64,000 nt of DNA from Undibacterium sp. CCC3.4 (GTDB lineage Bacteria > Pseudomonadota > Gammaproteobacteria > Burkholderiales > Burkholderiaceae_D): NCBI RefSeq assembly GCF_034347425.1, contig NZ_CP133779.1:2728001-2792000 (forward strand), in the 5' to 3' direction. Made by a program: the position numbers and the translations under genes. The notes beneath the pieces were generated by a model, which worked only from the letters and a program-made list of their open reading frames with translations, was not told where the DNA came from and did not search any database. This document shows, one piece after another, positions 44,896 through 55,737 of the stretch. How positions within the stretch are numbered: position 1 is the stretch's first letter; every line of letters starts with the position of its first letter.

Positions 44896-45462
44896 TTAGC
44901 TCCGCATCGGTTTGAAAATATCATGTTCGTGCAGCGGCCAGTCTTGACCGGCGACGTGCTTGCTCAAATCTTCGAAAAAACAGCGCAAGGTGTGGCTGAC
45001 GGTGGGGAAGGCGATGTCGTCCCACGGGATGTCGACATGCGAAAACAATTGTACTTCCAAGCTCTCGGTGCCGGCGGCGTAGTTGAGATCGAGCAAGGTC
45101 GCGCGGTAAAATAAATGCACCTGGTGTACATGCGGCACATTGACGATGGAGAATAATTCATGCATCTCAATATTGGCGCCGGCTTCTTCTATGGTTTCTC
45201 TTTGGGCCGCGGCCACAGTGGTTTCATTGTTTTCCATAAAACCGGCCGGTAAGGTCCAGTAACCGTAACGCGGCTCGATGGCGCGTTTGCAGAGCAGGAT
45301 TTTCAGCTCGCCATCGCACTGCCAGACCGGGATGGAGCCGACCACCAGTTTCGGGTTCTGGTAATGAATGATGCCACAGGTGCTGCAGACATAGCGTTCA
45401 CGGGTATCGTCGGCCGGAATTTTCAATTCGACGGGAGCGGCGCAATCAGAACAGAATTTCAT
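44896..45462 (-). CDS. Zinc-ribbon Nudix hydrolase
   Basis: A 188-residue hydrolase of nucleoside diphosphate derivatives. The N-terminal zinc ribbon has CSDC and CSTC pairs (residues 4-30). The Nudix box [20 protein letters not shown] then AG is near residues 73-94 and complete. I place the start at ATG 45462 ([15 protein letters not shown]) since this is the family start; a longer frame to 45582 has no supporting content. No good binding site is seen. It resembles the NudC/ADP-ribose pyrophosphatase group; the substrate is not known. It is 2 bp before aat. Confidence 0.85.
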   Translation of the reverse strand: MKFCSDCAAPVELKIPADDTRERYVCSTCGIIHYQNPKLVVGSIPVWQCDGELKILLCKRAIEPRYGYWTLPAGFMENNETTVAAAQRETIEEAGANIEMHELFSIVNVPHVHQVHLFYRATLLDLNYAAGTESLEVQLFSHVDIPWDDIAFPTVSHTLRCFFEDLSKHVAGQDWPLHEHDIFKPMRS

Positions 45463-45549
45463 AGGAGCGAGGGAGATAAAATTGAGCGATGTCTGCAGTG
45501 TAACATCAGCGGTGAGTACGGCGCAGATCAGAATATCGCGGTGGCGGCA

Positions 45550-45578
45550 TTGCGCAATGCAATAAATCGGAGTATAGT
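45550..45578 (+). promoter_or_regulatory. Initiator tRNA promoter
   Basis: -35 TTGCGC (45550-45555) and -10 TATAGT (45573-45578) with 17-bp spacing, 13 bp before the tRNA. The -35 lies in a perfect palindrome GCATTGCGCAATGC (45548-45561). Confidence 0.65.
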
Positions 45579-45591
45579 TCACTTTATCAGA

Positions 45592-45668
<77 letters not shown>

Positions 45669-45675
45669 AATACGC

Positions 45676-45720
45676 AAAGCCGTTGATTTCTTGAAAAAGA
45701 ATCAGCGGCTTTATCGTTTT
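45676..45720 (+). terminator. Terminator of the initiator tRNA gene
   Basis: A stem AAAGCCGTTGATT (45676-45688) pairs with AATCAGCGGCTTT (45700-45712), followed by ATCGTTTTT. Confidence 0.85.
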
Positions 45721-46140
45721 TAGCGCGCGGTTCGCGCTCATATAACTATTTGTCGCACAAACAGTGAACCGTGTTATCCTGCATGGCGTGGTTGCAGAAG
45801 CAGGCAAGTCAGACTGAGTCGACTTGCAGCGCGGAGTTTGGCAGGGCAAGGGTGTTTGCCGATTACAATGCATGCGCGCTTGCTGAGAAATTTGCGTCAA
45901 TTATCTTTGATGGCCTCGCTGTTCTGGACTACAATCTGGTATCTACTGATTAAATGGGTTGAGTGTGCAGCAATGCGCCTCGGGAAAACCTCTGATCTGC
46001 CCGCTGGACGGGCTTGCGGCCGAGATGGCTGACATAAATAAAATATAAATAAATTTAAATACATAGAAACGTGGGCTGTCACCGTATCCGGTTCAGTCTT
46101 TGTGTATGACATCCATTACAACCCGTGTAGTTAAAATTTC
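45721..46140. other. Intergenic region before scpB, no gene recognised
   Basis: About 420 bp. The last 100 bp are AT-rich (ATAAATAAAATATAAATAAA) and may hold the scpB promoter. Short open frames here have no sign of being coding. Confidence 0.45.
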
Positions 46141-46896
46141 ATGAATACTGCTGAGGCAAAACGAGTCCTCGAAACTGCTTTGTTATGCGCTCCGGAGCCG
46201 CTGAGCGTGAATGCCATGAGAAAATTATTTCAGGGTGACGACGAGCACGATGAGGCGGTGGGTGCTGACACGATCAAAAAAATGTTGGAAGATTTGCGGC
46301 TCGATTGGGCTGACAAGGGTATTGAATTGCTCGGTTTGTCGACCGGTTGGCGTTTTCAAAGCCGTCCTGAGATGCGGGTCTATATAGACAGGCTCAATCC
46401 GGAAAAGCCGCCGAAGTATTCGCGTGCGGCACTGGAAACCTTGGCAATCATTGCCTACAGGCAGCCGGTGACGCGTGGTGATATTGAAGAAATTCGCGGC
46501 GTGACAGTGGCTACGCAGATGGTTAAGACACTGGAAGACCGTGGTTGGATCGAGGTGATTGGTCAGCGCGATGTGCCTGGTCGACCTGCTTTGTTTGCTA
46601 CCACGAAGCAGTTTCTCAGTGATTTGGGCTTGGCCTCGCTTGATCAGTTGCCGCCTTTGCAGCAGGTTAAACGGGATGAGCCGGCTGACATCATTCCTGA
46701 GTTTCAATTGTCGGGATTGAGCGATGAGTTGCTCAGTGTAGTAGTGGCAGTCGAGGTTGTGCCGTCATCGCCTGATGCGGCGAGTGCCGATGTTGCGCAA
46801 GCGACGTCCGCAGAGATAGATGAAAGTTTGAGTGATCAGGCTGCCGCCACGCCGGTGCCCGATAGTGAAGCGGGCGCTGATGGACAGCAGCCTTAA
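46141..46896 (+). CDS. scpB: Segregation and condensation protein ScpB
   Basis: A 251-residue winged-helix protein that works with ScpA and SMC in chromosome compaction. The core is [18 protein letters not shown] near residue 14, [20 protein letters not shown] near 70 and [20 protein letters not shown] near 99, continuing EIRGV. The conserved [20 protein letters not shown] is near 144. The last ~70 residues are acidic/Ala-rich and variable. It is 22 bp before rluB, a usual pairing in Burkholderiales. Confidence 0.94.
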   Translation: MNTAEAKRVLETALLCAPEPLSVNAMRKLFQGDDEHDEAVGADTIKKMLEDLRLDWADKGIELLGLSTGWRFQSRPEMRVYIDRLNPEKPPKYSRAALETLAIIAYRQPVTRGDIEEIRGVTVATQMVKTLEDRGWIEVIGQRDVPGRPALFATTKQFLSDLGLASLDQLPPLQQVKRDEPADIIPEFQLSGLSDELLSVVVAVEVVPSSPDAASADVAQATSAEIDESLSDQAAATPVPDSEAGADGQQP

Positions 46897-46918
46897 ACAG
46901 TATGAACAGAATTGAAGA

Positions 46919-48877
46919 ATGAATCCCATGAATCCTGAAGATGTAAAAGCCGATCACAATCGGGGCGACGTGGTCGCAGGTGCTGATGATAGCAAGCCAG
47001 CCAAGCGCGCAGTGCGCGGTCCGCGCAAGCCGCGTGCTGAGGGTGAAGCGGCGCAGCCGCGCGCTCCTCGCGCGCCTCGTGCGCCACGCGCCGAGGCTGT
47101 CGATGCCGCCGCTGCGAGTGATGAGCCGATTGTAGCGCGTGCGCCGCGTGCGCCACGTGCATCGCGTCCGGATGGTGAAGCGTCTGCTCCGCGTGCAGCG
47201 CGTACACCGCGTGCAGCGCGTCAGGATGGTGAGGCAGCCGCTCCGCGCACGGCGCGTGCGCCGCGCCAAGATGGTGAGTCGTCTGCGCCACGTGCGCCAC
47301 GTGCACCACGCCAGGATGGAGAGTCGTCTGCTCCACGTGCGCCACGTGCACCGCGTGGGGATGGAGAATCGTCTGCTCCACGTGCGCCACGTGCGCCGCG
47401 TCAGGATGGGGAGTCGTTCGGTTCACGTGCGCCACGTGCACCACGTCAGGATGGGGAATCGACCGGTCCACGCGCGCCACGTCAAGATGGTGACCCCTAT
47501 GGTTCGCGCACACCGCGCTCGCAAGCTGACTCCTCTGGGCAGCGCGCCGCGCGCTCCGATGGTACTTACGGTCCGCGCGGTGCGGCAGCAGCCGGTCGTG
47601 GTCCGGGTAAGCGTTTGCCACAAGCCGAGCGCCAAGTGCGGCGTGATACCAATCATCCGGATGAAGTATTTTCTTATGTGACCTCGGAAGCCTTTGATGC
47701 ACTCGAAGGTGATGATGCACAGAAGGCGTCGCATGCCAAGCCGGTCAGACGCGATCTGACGGCCGATGATGATGCGCCGAAATTACACAAAGTGTTGGCC
47801 GAAGCCGGTCTTGGCTCGCGTCGTGATATGGAAGAGTTGATCGTTGCCGGTCGTGTGTCGGTCAATGGTGAGCCAGCTCATATCGGTCAGCGTATTTTGC
47901 CGACCGATCAGGTGCGTATCAATGGCAAGCCGATTATGCGTAAGGTCAGTAAAAAACCGCCACGCGTGTTGATCTATCATAAGCCGGCCGGTGAAATCGT
48001 CAGCACCAGTGATCCGGAAGGTCGTACTTCGGTATTCGACAGTTTGCCGAAGATGAAGGTCGGTAAATGGTTGGCGGTTGGTCGTCTCGATTACAACACC
48101 GAAGGCTTGTTGATGTTTACCACCTCGGGTGACTTGGCCAATCGGCTCATGCATCCACGTTACGGTATTGAGCGCGAATATGCGGTGCGCACACTCGGTG
48201 AGCTCGAAGAGGGTATGCGTCAGAGTTTGTTGGCTGGTGTGCAGCTCGATGATGGTCTGGCACAGTTCTCTAAAATTTCTGATGGCGGCGGCGAGGGTGT
48301 GAATAAGTGGTACCGCGTGGTTATCGGTGAAGGTCGAAATCGCGAAGTACGGCGCATGTTTGAAGCGGTCGGTTTGACGGTGTCGCGACTGATTCGTACG
48401 CGCTACGGTGCGATGACCTTGCCAGCGAATTTGCGGCGCGGTCGTTGGGATGAGTTGGAAGAAGATGCGGTTCGCAGCTTGTTGAAGATCAGCGGCTTGG
48501 AAAAAGTCGCCAGTGATCGTCCGGCACCGAAAGGGAAGTCGTTCGGTGATAAGCCTTACGGTAACAAGCCGGCCGGGCCGTATGCTCAGAAGCAGCCGAA
48601 TTTCCCGATGTCGAGTGGTCGTGGTGAGTATGGCGTCGGTCGTGGTGCGAATACCACAGGTAATGCTAATGGCAATAAATTGAGCAGTAATCCTGGCAAC
48701 GGTAACGGTAACGGCAATGGTAATGCGGCAAACAAGCGTCCGCGTCAGCCTGATCCTATGCAAACGGCGCTGGGCTTTCCTGATGCTGGGCAGCAACGAC
48801 GTGGCCCGACTTCGCGTGGCAGTGGCCAAGCGATTGGTCAAGGAATTGCGGCGCGTCGACGTTCCCGCGGCGCTTGA
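46919..48877 (+). CDS. rluB: 23S rRNA pseudouridine synthase RluB with a long repetitive basic N-terminal tail
   Basis: A 652-residue protein. The enzyme part is residues ~285-520: S4 domain ([20 protein letters not shown]), then [20 protein letters not shown], the catalytic [20 protein letters not shown] near 386-405 and [20 protein letters not shown]. It modifies helix 80-93 region of 23S rRNA in relatives (E. coli RluB, U2605). Before it, residues ~40-215 are some ten repeats like [15 protein letters not shown], strongly Arg/Ala/Pro with acidic Asp-Gly-Glu spacers. The tail after 530 is Gly/Asn-rich (NGNGNGNGN). E. coli RluB is only 291 residues. The repeats may bind RNA or help ribosome recruitment; this is inference. 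Confidence 0.92.
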   Translation: MNPMNPEDVKADHNRGDVVAGADDSKPAKRAVRGPRKPRAEGEAAQPRAPRAPRAPRAEAVDAAAASDEPIVARAPRAPRASRPDGEASAPRAARTPRAARQDGEAAAPRTARAPRQDGESSAPRAPRAPRQDGESSAPRAPRAPRGDGESSAPRAPRAPRQDGESFGSRAPRAPRQDGESTGPRAPRQDGDPYGSRTPRSQADSSGQRAARSDGTYGPRGAAAAGRGPGKRLPQAERQVRRDTNHPDEVFSYVTSEAFDALEGDDAQKASHAKPVRRDLTADDDAPKLHKVLAEAGLGSRRDMEELIVAGRVSVNGEPAHIGQRILPTDQVRINGKPIMRKVSKKPPRVLIYHKPAGEIVSTSDPEGRTSVFDSLPKMKVGKWLAVGRLDYNTEGLLMFTTSGDLANRLMHPRYGIEREYAVRTLGELEEGMRQSLLAGVQLDDGLAQFSKISDGGGEGVNKWYRVVIGEGRNREVRRMFEAVGLTVSRLIRTRYGAMTLPANLRRGRWDELEEDAVRSLLKISGLEKVASDRPAPKGKSFGDKPYGNKPAGPYAQKQPNFPMSSGRGEYGVGRGANTTGNANGNKLSSNPGNGNGNGNGNAANKRPRQPDPMQTALGFPDAGQQRRGPTSRGSGQAIGQGIAARRRSRGA

Positions 48878-48918
48878 TTTTTGACTGTGGTTTGTGCTTG
48901 ATTTGCCCTGTTTTTTGA

Positions 48919-48947
48919 TTGCGACAGGGTAAATAATCGTTTATAAT
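48919..48947 (+). promoter_or_regulatory. Promoter of the rimP-nusA-infB operon
   Basis: -35 TTGCGA (48919-48924), 17-bp spacer, -10 TATAAT (48942-48947). It gives a leader of about 135 bases before rimP. Confidence 0.7.
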
Positions 48948-48988
48948 CTGGCAGTTATAAGATGATGCCTGATGAACTGATGATCAGA

Positions 48989-49036
48989 GCGCTGAAAAAA
49001 CGATGGGCTTTGCCCATTTTTTTTTGCTTTTTCAGA
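48989..49036 (+). terminator. Terminator-like hairpin in the rimP leader (possible attenuator)
   Basis: ATGGGC (49003-49008) pairs with GCCCAT (49012-49017) and is followed by a run of nine T. An outer arm CTGAAAAA pairs with TTTTTCAG around it. It stands between the promoter and rimP, so transcripts of nusA and infB must pass it. Confidence 0.7.
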
Positions 49037-49090
49037 GCGGGTGCGCTGTGATGGCAGGTTCTTGCAGGTTTGTATTGATCGGAGAATAGT

Positions 49091-49576
49091 TTGGCTTTGT
49101 TGGATTTGATAGAGAAAACCGTCAATGGTACGGGGTATGATCTGGTTGATTTTGAGCAGGCCGAACGCGGTTTGTTCCGAGTGTATATCGATCATTTGCC
49201 GACAGACGTGGAAAAAGGCAATATCGCCGTCGAAGACTGTGAAAAAGTCAGTCATCAGCTCTCGCATGTACTCACTGTTGAGAACGTCAATTACGAACGT
49301 CTCGAAGTGTCGTCGCCGGGGCTGGATCGTCCGTTGAAGAAGTTGGCTGATTATGTGCGCTTTGCCGGTCAGGAAGTGACGGTGAAATTGCGCATGCCTA
49401 TGCCGGGTACGCCGAATCGCAAAACCTTTGCAGGCCTGTTGCACGAGCCTGAAGGTGAAAATCTGAAGCTGGAATTTGAAGTAAAAGATGGGTCGGCCAT
49501 GCTGGAGTTTACGCTCGCCGATGTGGATAAGGCACATCTGGTGCCACAAGTGGATTTTAGGAGTCGCAAAGCATGA
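49091..49576 (+). CDS. rimP: Ribosome maturation factor RimP
   Basis: A 161-residue protein needed for 30S assembly. It uses a TTG start (49091) with GGAG eight bases upstream; the product reads [20 protein letters not shown], the usual beginning. [20 protein letters not shown], then [20 protein letters not shown] follow, as in the family, and the C-terminal SH3-like domain is present. It overlaps nusA by 4 bp (ATGA), so the first steps of the operon are coupled. Confidence 0.94.
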   Translation: MALLDLIEKTVNGTGYDLVDFEQAERGLFRVYIDHLPTDVEKGNIAVEDCEKVSHQLSHVLTVENVNYERLEVSSPGLDRPLKKLADYVRFAGQEVTVKLRMPMPGTPNRKTFAGLLHEPEGENLKLEFEVKDGSAMLEFTLADVDKAHLVPQVDFRSRKA

Positions 49577-51132
49577 GTCGTGATTTGTTGTTATTGGTGG
49601 ATGTGCTGGCGCGCGAAAAAAACGTCGATGAAGAAGTTGTTTTTGGTGCGCTTGAGCATGCTTTGGCGCAGGCAACAAAGAAGCGTTTTCCTGGTGAAGT
49701 CGATATTCGTGTGGAAATCGACCGCGAAACCGGTGAATTCCGCTCGTTCCGCCGCTGGCATGTAGTTCCTGATGAAGCGGGCTTGCAATTGCCCGACCAG
49801 GAAATTCTGCATTTCGAAGCGGTGGAAGATGATCCTGAAATTCAAATCGATGATTACATCGAAGAAGAAATTGAATCGGTCGATTTCGGCCGTCGTTTTG
49901 CCCAAGATACCAAACAAGTCGTACTGCAACGCATCCGTGATGCTGAACGCGAACAAATTTTGGCCGATTTCCTTGAGCGCGGCGACTCGCTGGTAACCGG
50001 TACCATCAAACGCATGGAGCGTGGTGATGCCGTGGTTGAGTCGGGTAAAATCGAAGCGCGTTTGCCGCGTGATCAGATGATCCCGAAAGAAAATCTGCGT
50101 GTTGGTGATCGCGTCCGTGCCTATATTTTGCGCATCGATCGTAATGCCCGTGGCCCGCAAGTCGTGCTCTCGCGTACCGCCCCTGAGTTCATCATGAAAT
50201 TGTTTGAACTCGAAGTGCCGGAAATTGAACAAGGTTCTTTGATCGTCAAATCGGCCGCGCGCGATCCTGGTGTACGTGCCAAGATTGCCGTGTTTACGGC
50301 TGACAAGCGCATCGATCCTATCGGTACCTGTGTCGGTATGCGTGGTTCACGCGTGCAGGCCGTCACCGGTGAGCTTGGCGGTGAACGTGTCGATATCGTG
50401 TTGTGGTCGGAAGATCCGGCGCAATTCGTCATCGGTGCGCTGGCACCAGCCAATGTTTCATCGATCATGGTCGATGAAGAGAAACATGGCATGGATGTCG
50501 TGGTGGATGAAGAAAATCTCGCCATCGCCATCGGTCGTAGCGGCCAGAATGTCCGTTTGGCAGCCGAACTGACTGGTTGGCAGATCAATATCATGACCGC
50601 GGAAGAATCGGCCAGCAAAGCAGAGCAAGAAACTGCCGGGATTCGCGCCTTGTTCATGGAAAAACTCGATGTTGACCAAGAAGTGGCCGACATTCTGGTT
50701 GATGAAGGATTCTCTAGTCTGGAAGAAATCGCCTATGTGCCGATCAGCGAAATGCTGGAAATCGAAGCATTTGACGAAAGTACCGTGACTGAATTGCGTA
50801 ACCGTGCACGCGATGCGCTTTTGACAGAAGCGATCGCTTCTGAAGAAGGTTTGGAAGGTATGGATGACGAGTTGATCAATCTCGAAGGGATGACACGCGT
50901 TACCGCAGGTAAGCTGGGCTTGGCCGGAATTAAAAACCTGGCAGCTTTTGCCGGTTTGGCCTACGACGAATTTGGCGCGATTTTGGCATTGTCTGCCGAC
51001 CGTTCACGCCATTTAATTAAAGAAGCATTTGAAGATGTGACCGATGATGAGATGAAACTCATCGACGCTAAATATGATGATCAGGCCAAGGCTTTGTTAG
51101 CCAATGCCTGGAAACTCGTAGAAGCTAAGTAA
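49573..51132 (+). CDS. nusA: Transcription elongation/termination factor NusA
   Basis: A 519-residue RNA polymerase-binding factor. It has the N-terminal domain (residues 1-130), an S1 domain with [20 protein letters not shown] near 137, two KH domains (with [20 protein letters not shown] near 230 and the [16 protein letters not shown] loop near 318), and two C-terminal helix-hairpin-helix acidic repeats as in proteobacteria ([17 protein letters not shown] near 420). Known NusA proteins control their own operon; the hairpin in the leader at 48989-49036 may be where this happens. Followed by infB after 46 bp. Confidence 0.97.
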   Translation: MSRDLLLLVDVLAREKNVDEEVVFGALEHALAQATKKRFPGEVDIRVEIDRETGEFRSFRRWHVVPDEAGLQLPDQEILHFEAVEDDPEIQIDDYIEEEIESVDFGRRFAQDTKQVVLQRIRDAEREQILADFLERGDSLVTGTIKRMERGDAVVESGKIEARLPRDQMIPKENLRVGDRVRAYILRIDRNARGPQVVLSRTAPEFIMKLFELEVPEIEQGSLIVKSAARDPGVRAKIAVFTADKRIDPIGTCVGMRGSRVQAVTGELGGERVDIVLWSEDPAQFVIGALAPANVSSIMVDEEKHGMDVVVDEENLAIAIGRSGQNVRLAAELTGWQINIMTAEESASKAEQETAGIRALFMEKLDVDQEVADILVDEGFSSLEEIAYVPISEMLEIEAFDESTVTELRNRARDALLTEAIASEEGLEGMDDELINLEGMTRVTAGKLGLAGIKNLAAFAGLAYDEFGAILALSADRSRHLIKEAFEDVTDDEMKLIDAKYDDQAKALLANAWKLVEAK

Positions 51133-51178
51133 TGACGGGTTTCATATTCATAACGCGCACATAGAAAAAGAGGACTGA

Positions 51179-54022
51179 ATGGCGAGTAACAACGTTGCCC
51201 AATTTGCCACCGAGCTGAACATGTCAGCAGATTTACTGCTTACGCAATTGCGTACGGCGGGTGTCGATAAAAATTCGACAGCGGATTTGTTGACCAAAGA
51301 AGATAAAGATCGACTGCTGGAACACCTGCGTCGTTCTCACGGTTCTGCGCTCGATAACGAAAAGAAAAAGATTACGGTCACTCGTAAAGAGACGACTGAG
51401 ATCAAACAGGCGGATGCTACGGGCAAATCTCGCACCATTCAGGTCGAAGTGCGCAAAAAACGCACCTTTGTCAAACGCGATGAAGTTGTCGCCGATGATG
51501 CGGCAGCCCTGACACCGGTGGCCGAAGTCGAAGTGGCGCAGCTGAATGAAGAGGAAGCGCGGCATGAAGCCGAGCTGATCGCTCGTCAAGAAGTGGAATT
51601 GCGCGAAAAACAAGAGCACCTTGCAAAGTTGGAAGCAGAAAAAGAGGCCCAGGCCGCCGCCATGCGTGTGGCTGCCGAAGCCGAGGCCGCTAAGGTCGCT
51701 GCGGAGCGAGTCAAGGCAGAGCAAGCCGTAGCGGTCGCTGCGGCGGAAAAAACTGTAGAAGCGAAACCTTCTCAGTCAGATGAAGAGAAGAAACGTTTGG
51801 ACGCAGAAGAAGCCAAGAAACAAGCTGGCCTGGTAGCGAAAGAAGCGGCAGATCGTGCCGCCGCCACAGAGAAAGCCAGAAAAGCGGTCGCCGACGAAGT
51901 CGCGCAGATCAAAGAAATGATGAATGCGGCGCGGCGCCCGGCGAAACCAGTGGTGGCAGCACCAGTGGTGGCCAAGCCTGCTGAAGGCACTTTGCATAAG
52001 CCGGCGGATAAAAAAGTCGGTGACAAGAAGCCTGTCGTGGCAGCTGCCAAAGATGATAAAAAACCTGCGGTCGGCGATAAAAAAGCGATCAAATCGGGGA
52101 ATGTCTCATCGACTTGGCAAGATGATGCCAAGAAGCGTAGCGGTGGTTTGAAAACCCGCGGTGATACATCCGGTGGTCGCGATGGTTGGAAGGGCGGTCC
52201 TAAGGGCCGTCGTAACAATCACCATGATGATCGCGAATCGAATTTCCAAGTGCCGGTTGAAGCCATCGTGAAAGATGTCTATGTGCCTGAAACACTGAGC
52301 GTGGCTGAGCTGGCACATAAAATGTCGGTCAAGGCTTCGGAAGTGATCAAGCAATTGATGAAGCTCGGTCAGATGTGCACGATCAACCAGGTGCTGGACC
52401 AAGAAACGGCCATGATTTTGGTCGAAGAAATGGGTCACAAAGCATTTGCGGCAAAACTCGATGATCCGGAAGCGATGTTGGTCGATACCGAAGAACATGC
52501 GCAGTATGAGTCGTTCTCACGTGCGCCGGTCGTGACTGTCATGGGTCACGTCGATCATGGTAAAACTTCGCTGCTCGATTATATCCGTCGCGCTAAAGTG
52601 GCTTCCGGTGAAGCCGGTGGCATTACTCAGCATATCGGCGCGTATCACGTAGAAACACCGCGTGGCATGATTACTTTCCTTGATACCCCGGGTCATGAAG
52701 CCTTTACGGCGATGCGTGCTCGTGGTGCCAAAGCGACCGATATCGTTATTTTGGTCGTCGCAGCCGATGACGGCGTGATGCCGCAAACGAAAGAAGCGAT
52801 TGCTCATGCCAAGGCAGCCGGCGTACCTTTGGTTGTGGCGATCAATAAGATCGACAAACCTGGTGCCAATGCTGATCGCGTGACGCAAGAGTTGATCGCC
52901 GAAGGCGTTGTGCCGGAAGCATACGGTGGTGAATCACCATTCGTTCAAGTGTCGGCAAAAACCGGTTTGGGCATCGATTCCCTGCTGGAAAACGTCTTGT
53001 TGCAAGCTGAAGTGCTGGAACTGAAAGCACCGATCGAAGCGCCGGCCAAAGGTCTGGTGATCGAATCGCGCCTGGATAAAGGTCGCGGTACGGTTGCGAC
53101 TATCTTGGTACAGTCCGGTACTTTGAAACGTGGTGATGTGGTCTTGGCTGGTACAGCGTATGGTCGTGTTCGCGCCATGCTGGACGAAAACGGCGTGACG
53201 ATTACGGCAGCGGGTCCATCGATTCCAGTCGAAATTCAAGGTTTGACAGAAGTGCCGTCAGCCGGTGAAGAAGTCATGGTCATGGCTGATGAACGCAAAG
53301 CGCGTGAAATCGCCTTGTTCCGTCAAGGTAAATTCCGCGACGTCAAATTGGCCAAGCAACAAGCGGCCAAGCTTGAAAACATGTTTGAAAACATGGGCGA
53401 AGGCGAAGTCAAGAATCTGCCTATCATCGTCAAGACCGATGTGCAGGGTTCGCAAGAAGCCTTGGTTCAATCGTTGCAGAAATTGTCGACCAGCGAAGTG
53501 CGCGTACAAGTTGTCCACGCAGCCGTTGGCGGTATTTCCGAAAACGACGTCAATTTGGCGGTTGCTTCGAAAGCGGTCATCATCGGCTTCAACACCCGTG
53601 CCGACGCATCGGCGCGCAAATTGGCCGAGTCGAACGGCGTCGACATTCGTTACTACAACATCATTTACGATGCGGTCGACGAAGTCAAAGCTGCCTTGTC
53701 TGGTATGCTGGCACCGGAAAAACGCGAACAGATCATCGGTATGGTCGAGATTCGTCAAGTATTCTTGGTCAGTAAAGTTGGCGCGATCGCCGGCTGTCTG
53801 GTTACCGACGGTATCGTCAAGCGTACTTCTTCCGTTCGCTTGTTACGCAACAATGTCGTTACCTGGACCGGCGAGCTTGATTCGCTCAAACGTTACAAAG
53901 ATGATGCCAAAGACGTCAAGGCCGGTATGGAGTGTGGTCTTTCATTAAAAGGCTACAACGACATTCAAGTCGGCGATGCGCTGGAAATCTTTGAAGTACA
54001 GGAAATTGCACGTACTCTGTAA
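51179..54022 (+). CDS. infB: Translation initiation factor IF-2
   Basis: A 947-residue GTPase that brings fMet-tRNA to the ribosome. A long charged Ala/Glu/Lys-rich N-terminal region (residues ~110-310) is partly coiled coil. The G domain has [20 protein letters not shown] near residue 450, [20 protein letters not shown] near 501 and [13 protein letters not shown] near 556. Beta-barrel and C-terminal fMet-tRNA domains follow. AGAGGACTGA precedes the ATG. It is in the rimP-nusA-infB-rbfA-truB operon; a hairpin after the stop may lower read-through into rbfA. Confidence 0.97.
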   Translation: MASNNVAQFATELNMSADLLLTQLRTAGVDKNSTADLLTKEDKDRLLEHLRRSHGSALDNEKKKITVTRKETTEIKQADATGKSRTIQVEVRKKRTFVKRDEVVADDAAALTPVAEVEVAQLNEEEARHEAELIARQEVELREKQEHLAKLEAEKEAQAAAMRVAAEAEAAKVAAERVKAEQAVAVAAAEKTVEAKPSQSDEEKKRLDAEEAKKQAGLVAKEAADRAAATEKARKAVADEVAQIKEMMNAARRPAKPVVAAPVVAKPAEGTLHKPADKKVGDKKPVVAAAKDDKKPAVGDKKAIKSGNVSSTWQDDAKKRSGGLKTRGDTSGGRDGWKGGPKGRRNNHHDDRESNFQVPVEAIVKDVYVPETLSVAELAHKMSVKASEVIKQLMKLGQMCTINQVLDQETAMILVEEMGHKAFAAKLDDPEAMLVDTEEHAQYESFSRAPVVTVMGHVDHGKTSLLDYIRRAKVASGEAGGITQHIGAYHVETPRGMITFLDTPGHEAFTAMRARGAKATDIVILVVAADDGVMPQTKEAIAHAKAAGVPLVVAINKIDKPGANADRVTQELIAEGVVPEAYGGESPFVQVSAKTGLGIDSLLENVLLQAEVLELKAPIEAPAKGLVIESRLDKGRGTVATILVQSGTLKRGDVVLAGTAYGRVRAMLDENGVTITAAGPSIPVEIQGLTEVPSAGEEVMVMADERKAREIALFRQGKFRDVKLAKQQAAKLENMFENMGEGEVKNLPIIVKTDVQGSQEALVQSLQKLSTSEVRVQVVHAAVGGISENDVNLAVASKAVIIGFNTRADASARKLAESNGVDIRYYNIIYDAVDEVKAALSGMLAPEKREQIIGMVEIRQVFLVSKVGAIAGCLVTDGIVKRTSSVRLLRNNVVTWTGELDSLKRYKDDAKDVKAGMECGLSLKGYNDIQVGDALEIFEVQEIARTL

Positions 54023-54027
54023 TTCAA

Positions 54028-54058
54028 AACAACCCCGGCCAGTCCGGGGTTGTTATTT
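54028..54058 (+). terminator. Hairpin after infB
   Basis: Perfect 11-bp stem AACAACCCCGG / CCGGGGTTGTT with a 5-base loop and then ATTTTG. A terminator of limited strength, or an RNA processing signal. Confidence 0.7.
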
Positions 54059-54119
54059 TGGGGGAGCAGAATTCTTGTGCGCACTAACCAGGTGCGCCGC
54101 GTGCGCCCCGACATACATC

Positions 54120-54158
54120 ATGGCAAAACACAGTAAATATTATGGCAAAACACAGTAA
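54120..54158 (+). other. Duplicated rbfA start giving a 12-codon overlapping mini-frame
   Basis: ATGGCAAAACACAGTAAA occurs twice, at 54120 and at 54142, 22 bp apart. The first copy reads [12 protein letters not shown] and stops at 54158, inside the real gene; the second is the true rbfA start. It could act as a small upstream frame affecting rbfA translation. Confidence 0.7.
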
Positions 54159-54612
54159 AACCATCCCGGCACGCGGTTTGCGCGTCGCCGATCAGATCCA
54201 GAAAGATTTGGCGCAGATCATTTGGTCGGAATTAAAAGATCCGCGCGTCGGCATGATTACGCTGACCGAAGTGCAGCTCACGCCCGACTACGCGCATGCG
54301 AAAGTTTTTTTCACCACACTCGTCGATGATGCTGTGGCGATCAAGGCGACCAATGATGCCTTGAGTAAGGCTGCCGGTTTTTTACGCGCGCAACTCGGCT
54401 TGCAATTGCGTATACATACCTTGCCTCAATTGCATTTCATTCATGATATGTCGACCATGCGCGGTATCGCCATGTCGCGCTTGATCGATGAAGCCAATGC
54501 CAGTCGTTCGGCTGATGAGGTGGTCGTGCCGGCTGCTGTCGTTGACAGCAGCGACGAACTCGAGGACGCCGATGAAGGCGATCAAGGCGATGATGGCGAC
54601 GCCAAGCATTGA
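54142..54612 (+). CDS. rbfA: Ribosome-binding factor A
   Basis: A 156-residue KH-like protein for late 30S maturation. It begins [20 protein letters not shown] and has [20 protein letters not shown] and [20 protein letters not shown] segments; [20 protein letters not shown] is near residue 95. The C-terminal ~35 residues are an acidic tail ([13 protein letters not shown]). The start codon region is duplicated just upstream. It ends 4 bp before the chosen truB start. Confidence 0.94.
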   Translation: MAKHSKTIPARGLRVADQIQKDLAQIIWSELKDPRVGMITLTEVQLTPDYAHAKVFFTTLVDDAVAIKATNDALSKAAGFLRAQLGLQLRIHTLPQLHFIHDMSTMRGIAMSRLIDEANASRSADEVVVPAAVVDSSDELEDADEGDQGDDGDAKH

Positions 54613-54616
54613 GCCG

Positions 54617-55576
54617 ATGGTGCGCCAAGCCGCAGTGAATACGTCGATCAAAAAAGCGCCACGCGTGCCGGTGCACGGGGTGTTGTTGCTCGACAAGCCG
54701 GTCGGTTTTTCCAGTAACGATGCGCTGATCAAGGCTAAACGCATGCTCAATGCCATGAAGGCTGGGCATACCGGGACGCTCGATCCGTTTGCGACTGGTT
54801 TGTTGCCGCTGTGTTTTGGTGAAGCGACTAAGTTTTCGCAAGATTTGCTGGAGGCTGACAAGACTTACACCACCGTCGTGCATCTGGGGCAAACCACCAC
54901 CACTGGCGACACCGAGGGTGAAATTCTTGCTACGGCAGAGGTGGCGGTCACGCTGGAGCAAATCCATGCCGTGCTGGCGCAGTTCCGCGGACCGATCGCG
55001 CAGGTGCCGCCGATGTATTCGGCCTTGAAACGCGATGGCAAACCCTTGTATGAATACGCCCGAGCCGGTATTACACTCGAGCGCGCGGCACGCCATGTGG
55101 TGATTCATGAGTTGGCATTGCTTTCGTATCAAGCCCCGTTACTGAGCTTGAAGGTCAAATGCAGCAAGGGCACCTATGTGCGCGTGCTCGGCGAAGAGAT
55201 CGGTGCTGCGCTTGGTTGCGGTGGCCACTTACAAGCTTTGCGCCGGATTGCGGTCGGCCATTTGGTATTGGAAAAATCGATCACGCTCGATTCTTTGGCG
55301 GAACTTGACATTGCGCAGCGCTTGGCTTTGCTCGACCCGGTCGATGCGCTGTTGTCGAGTTTTCCACCAGTGCAGTTGACTGATGAATTGGCCGTGCGTT
55401 TTTTACATGGACAAAGACTGGCGCTGGGAAAAGAGGCGCTGAATTTGCCGGCAGAGTTGGGACGGGTGCGCGTGTATCGCGCCTCTGATCAAGCTTTGCT
55501 CGGTTCTGCGCAGTTGCAGGAATACAGTATATTGGCACCGGAACGGCTGATCAAAACAGAGGGAAGCGCGCAGTAA
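54617..55576 (+). CDS. truB: tRNA pseudouridine(55) synthase TruB
   Basis: A 319-residue enzyme that makes pseudouridine 55 in the T loop of tRNAs. [20 protein letters not shown] is near residue 16, and the catalytic Asp is in [16 protein letters not shown] near 55. [20 protein letters not shown] and the C-terminal PUA-like domain follow. The start is not certain: ATG 54617 fits right after rbfA; in-frame ATGs up to 54572 overlap rbfA and would add up to 15 residues. Confidence 0.93.
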   Translation: MVRQAAVNTSIKKAPRVPVHGVLLLDKPVGFSSNDALIKAKRMLNAMKAGHTGTLDPFATGLLPLCFGEATKFSQDLLEADKTYTTVVHLGQTTTTGDTEGEILATAEVAVTLEQIHAVLAQFRGPIAQVPPMYSALKRDGKPLYEYARAGITLERAARHVVIHELALLSYQAPLLSLKVKCSKGTYVRVLGEEIGAALGCGGHLQALRRIAVGHLVLEKSITLDSLAELDIAQRLALLDPVDALLSSFPPVQLTDELAVRFLHGQRLALGKEALNLPAELGRVRVYRASDQALLGSAQLQEYSILAPERLIKTEGSAQ

Positions 55577-55737
55577 CGCCGCGCGTCGACTGAAAGGCAG
55601 GGGCGAGATGTTTCCGTCGCCCACGTAAAAATGTCATCGCAAGGTAGCAACTCCTTGAAATAATAGGTGTTTTCGGCTTTTGCGCTGCACCATGTTATAA
55701 TCTTAGGTTATCCGATTTACCCCAAACGAACGCTATC

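Noticed and set aside
46893..47720. A 275-residue His/Ala-rich frame opposite rluB
   Set aside because: It is the mirror of the repetitive rluB N-terminal coding sequence; codon pattern and context support rluB only.
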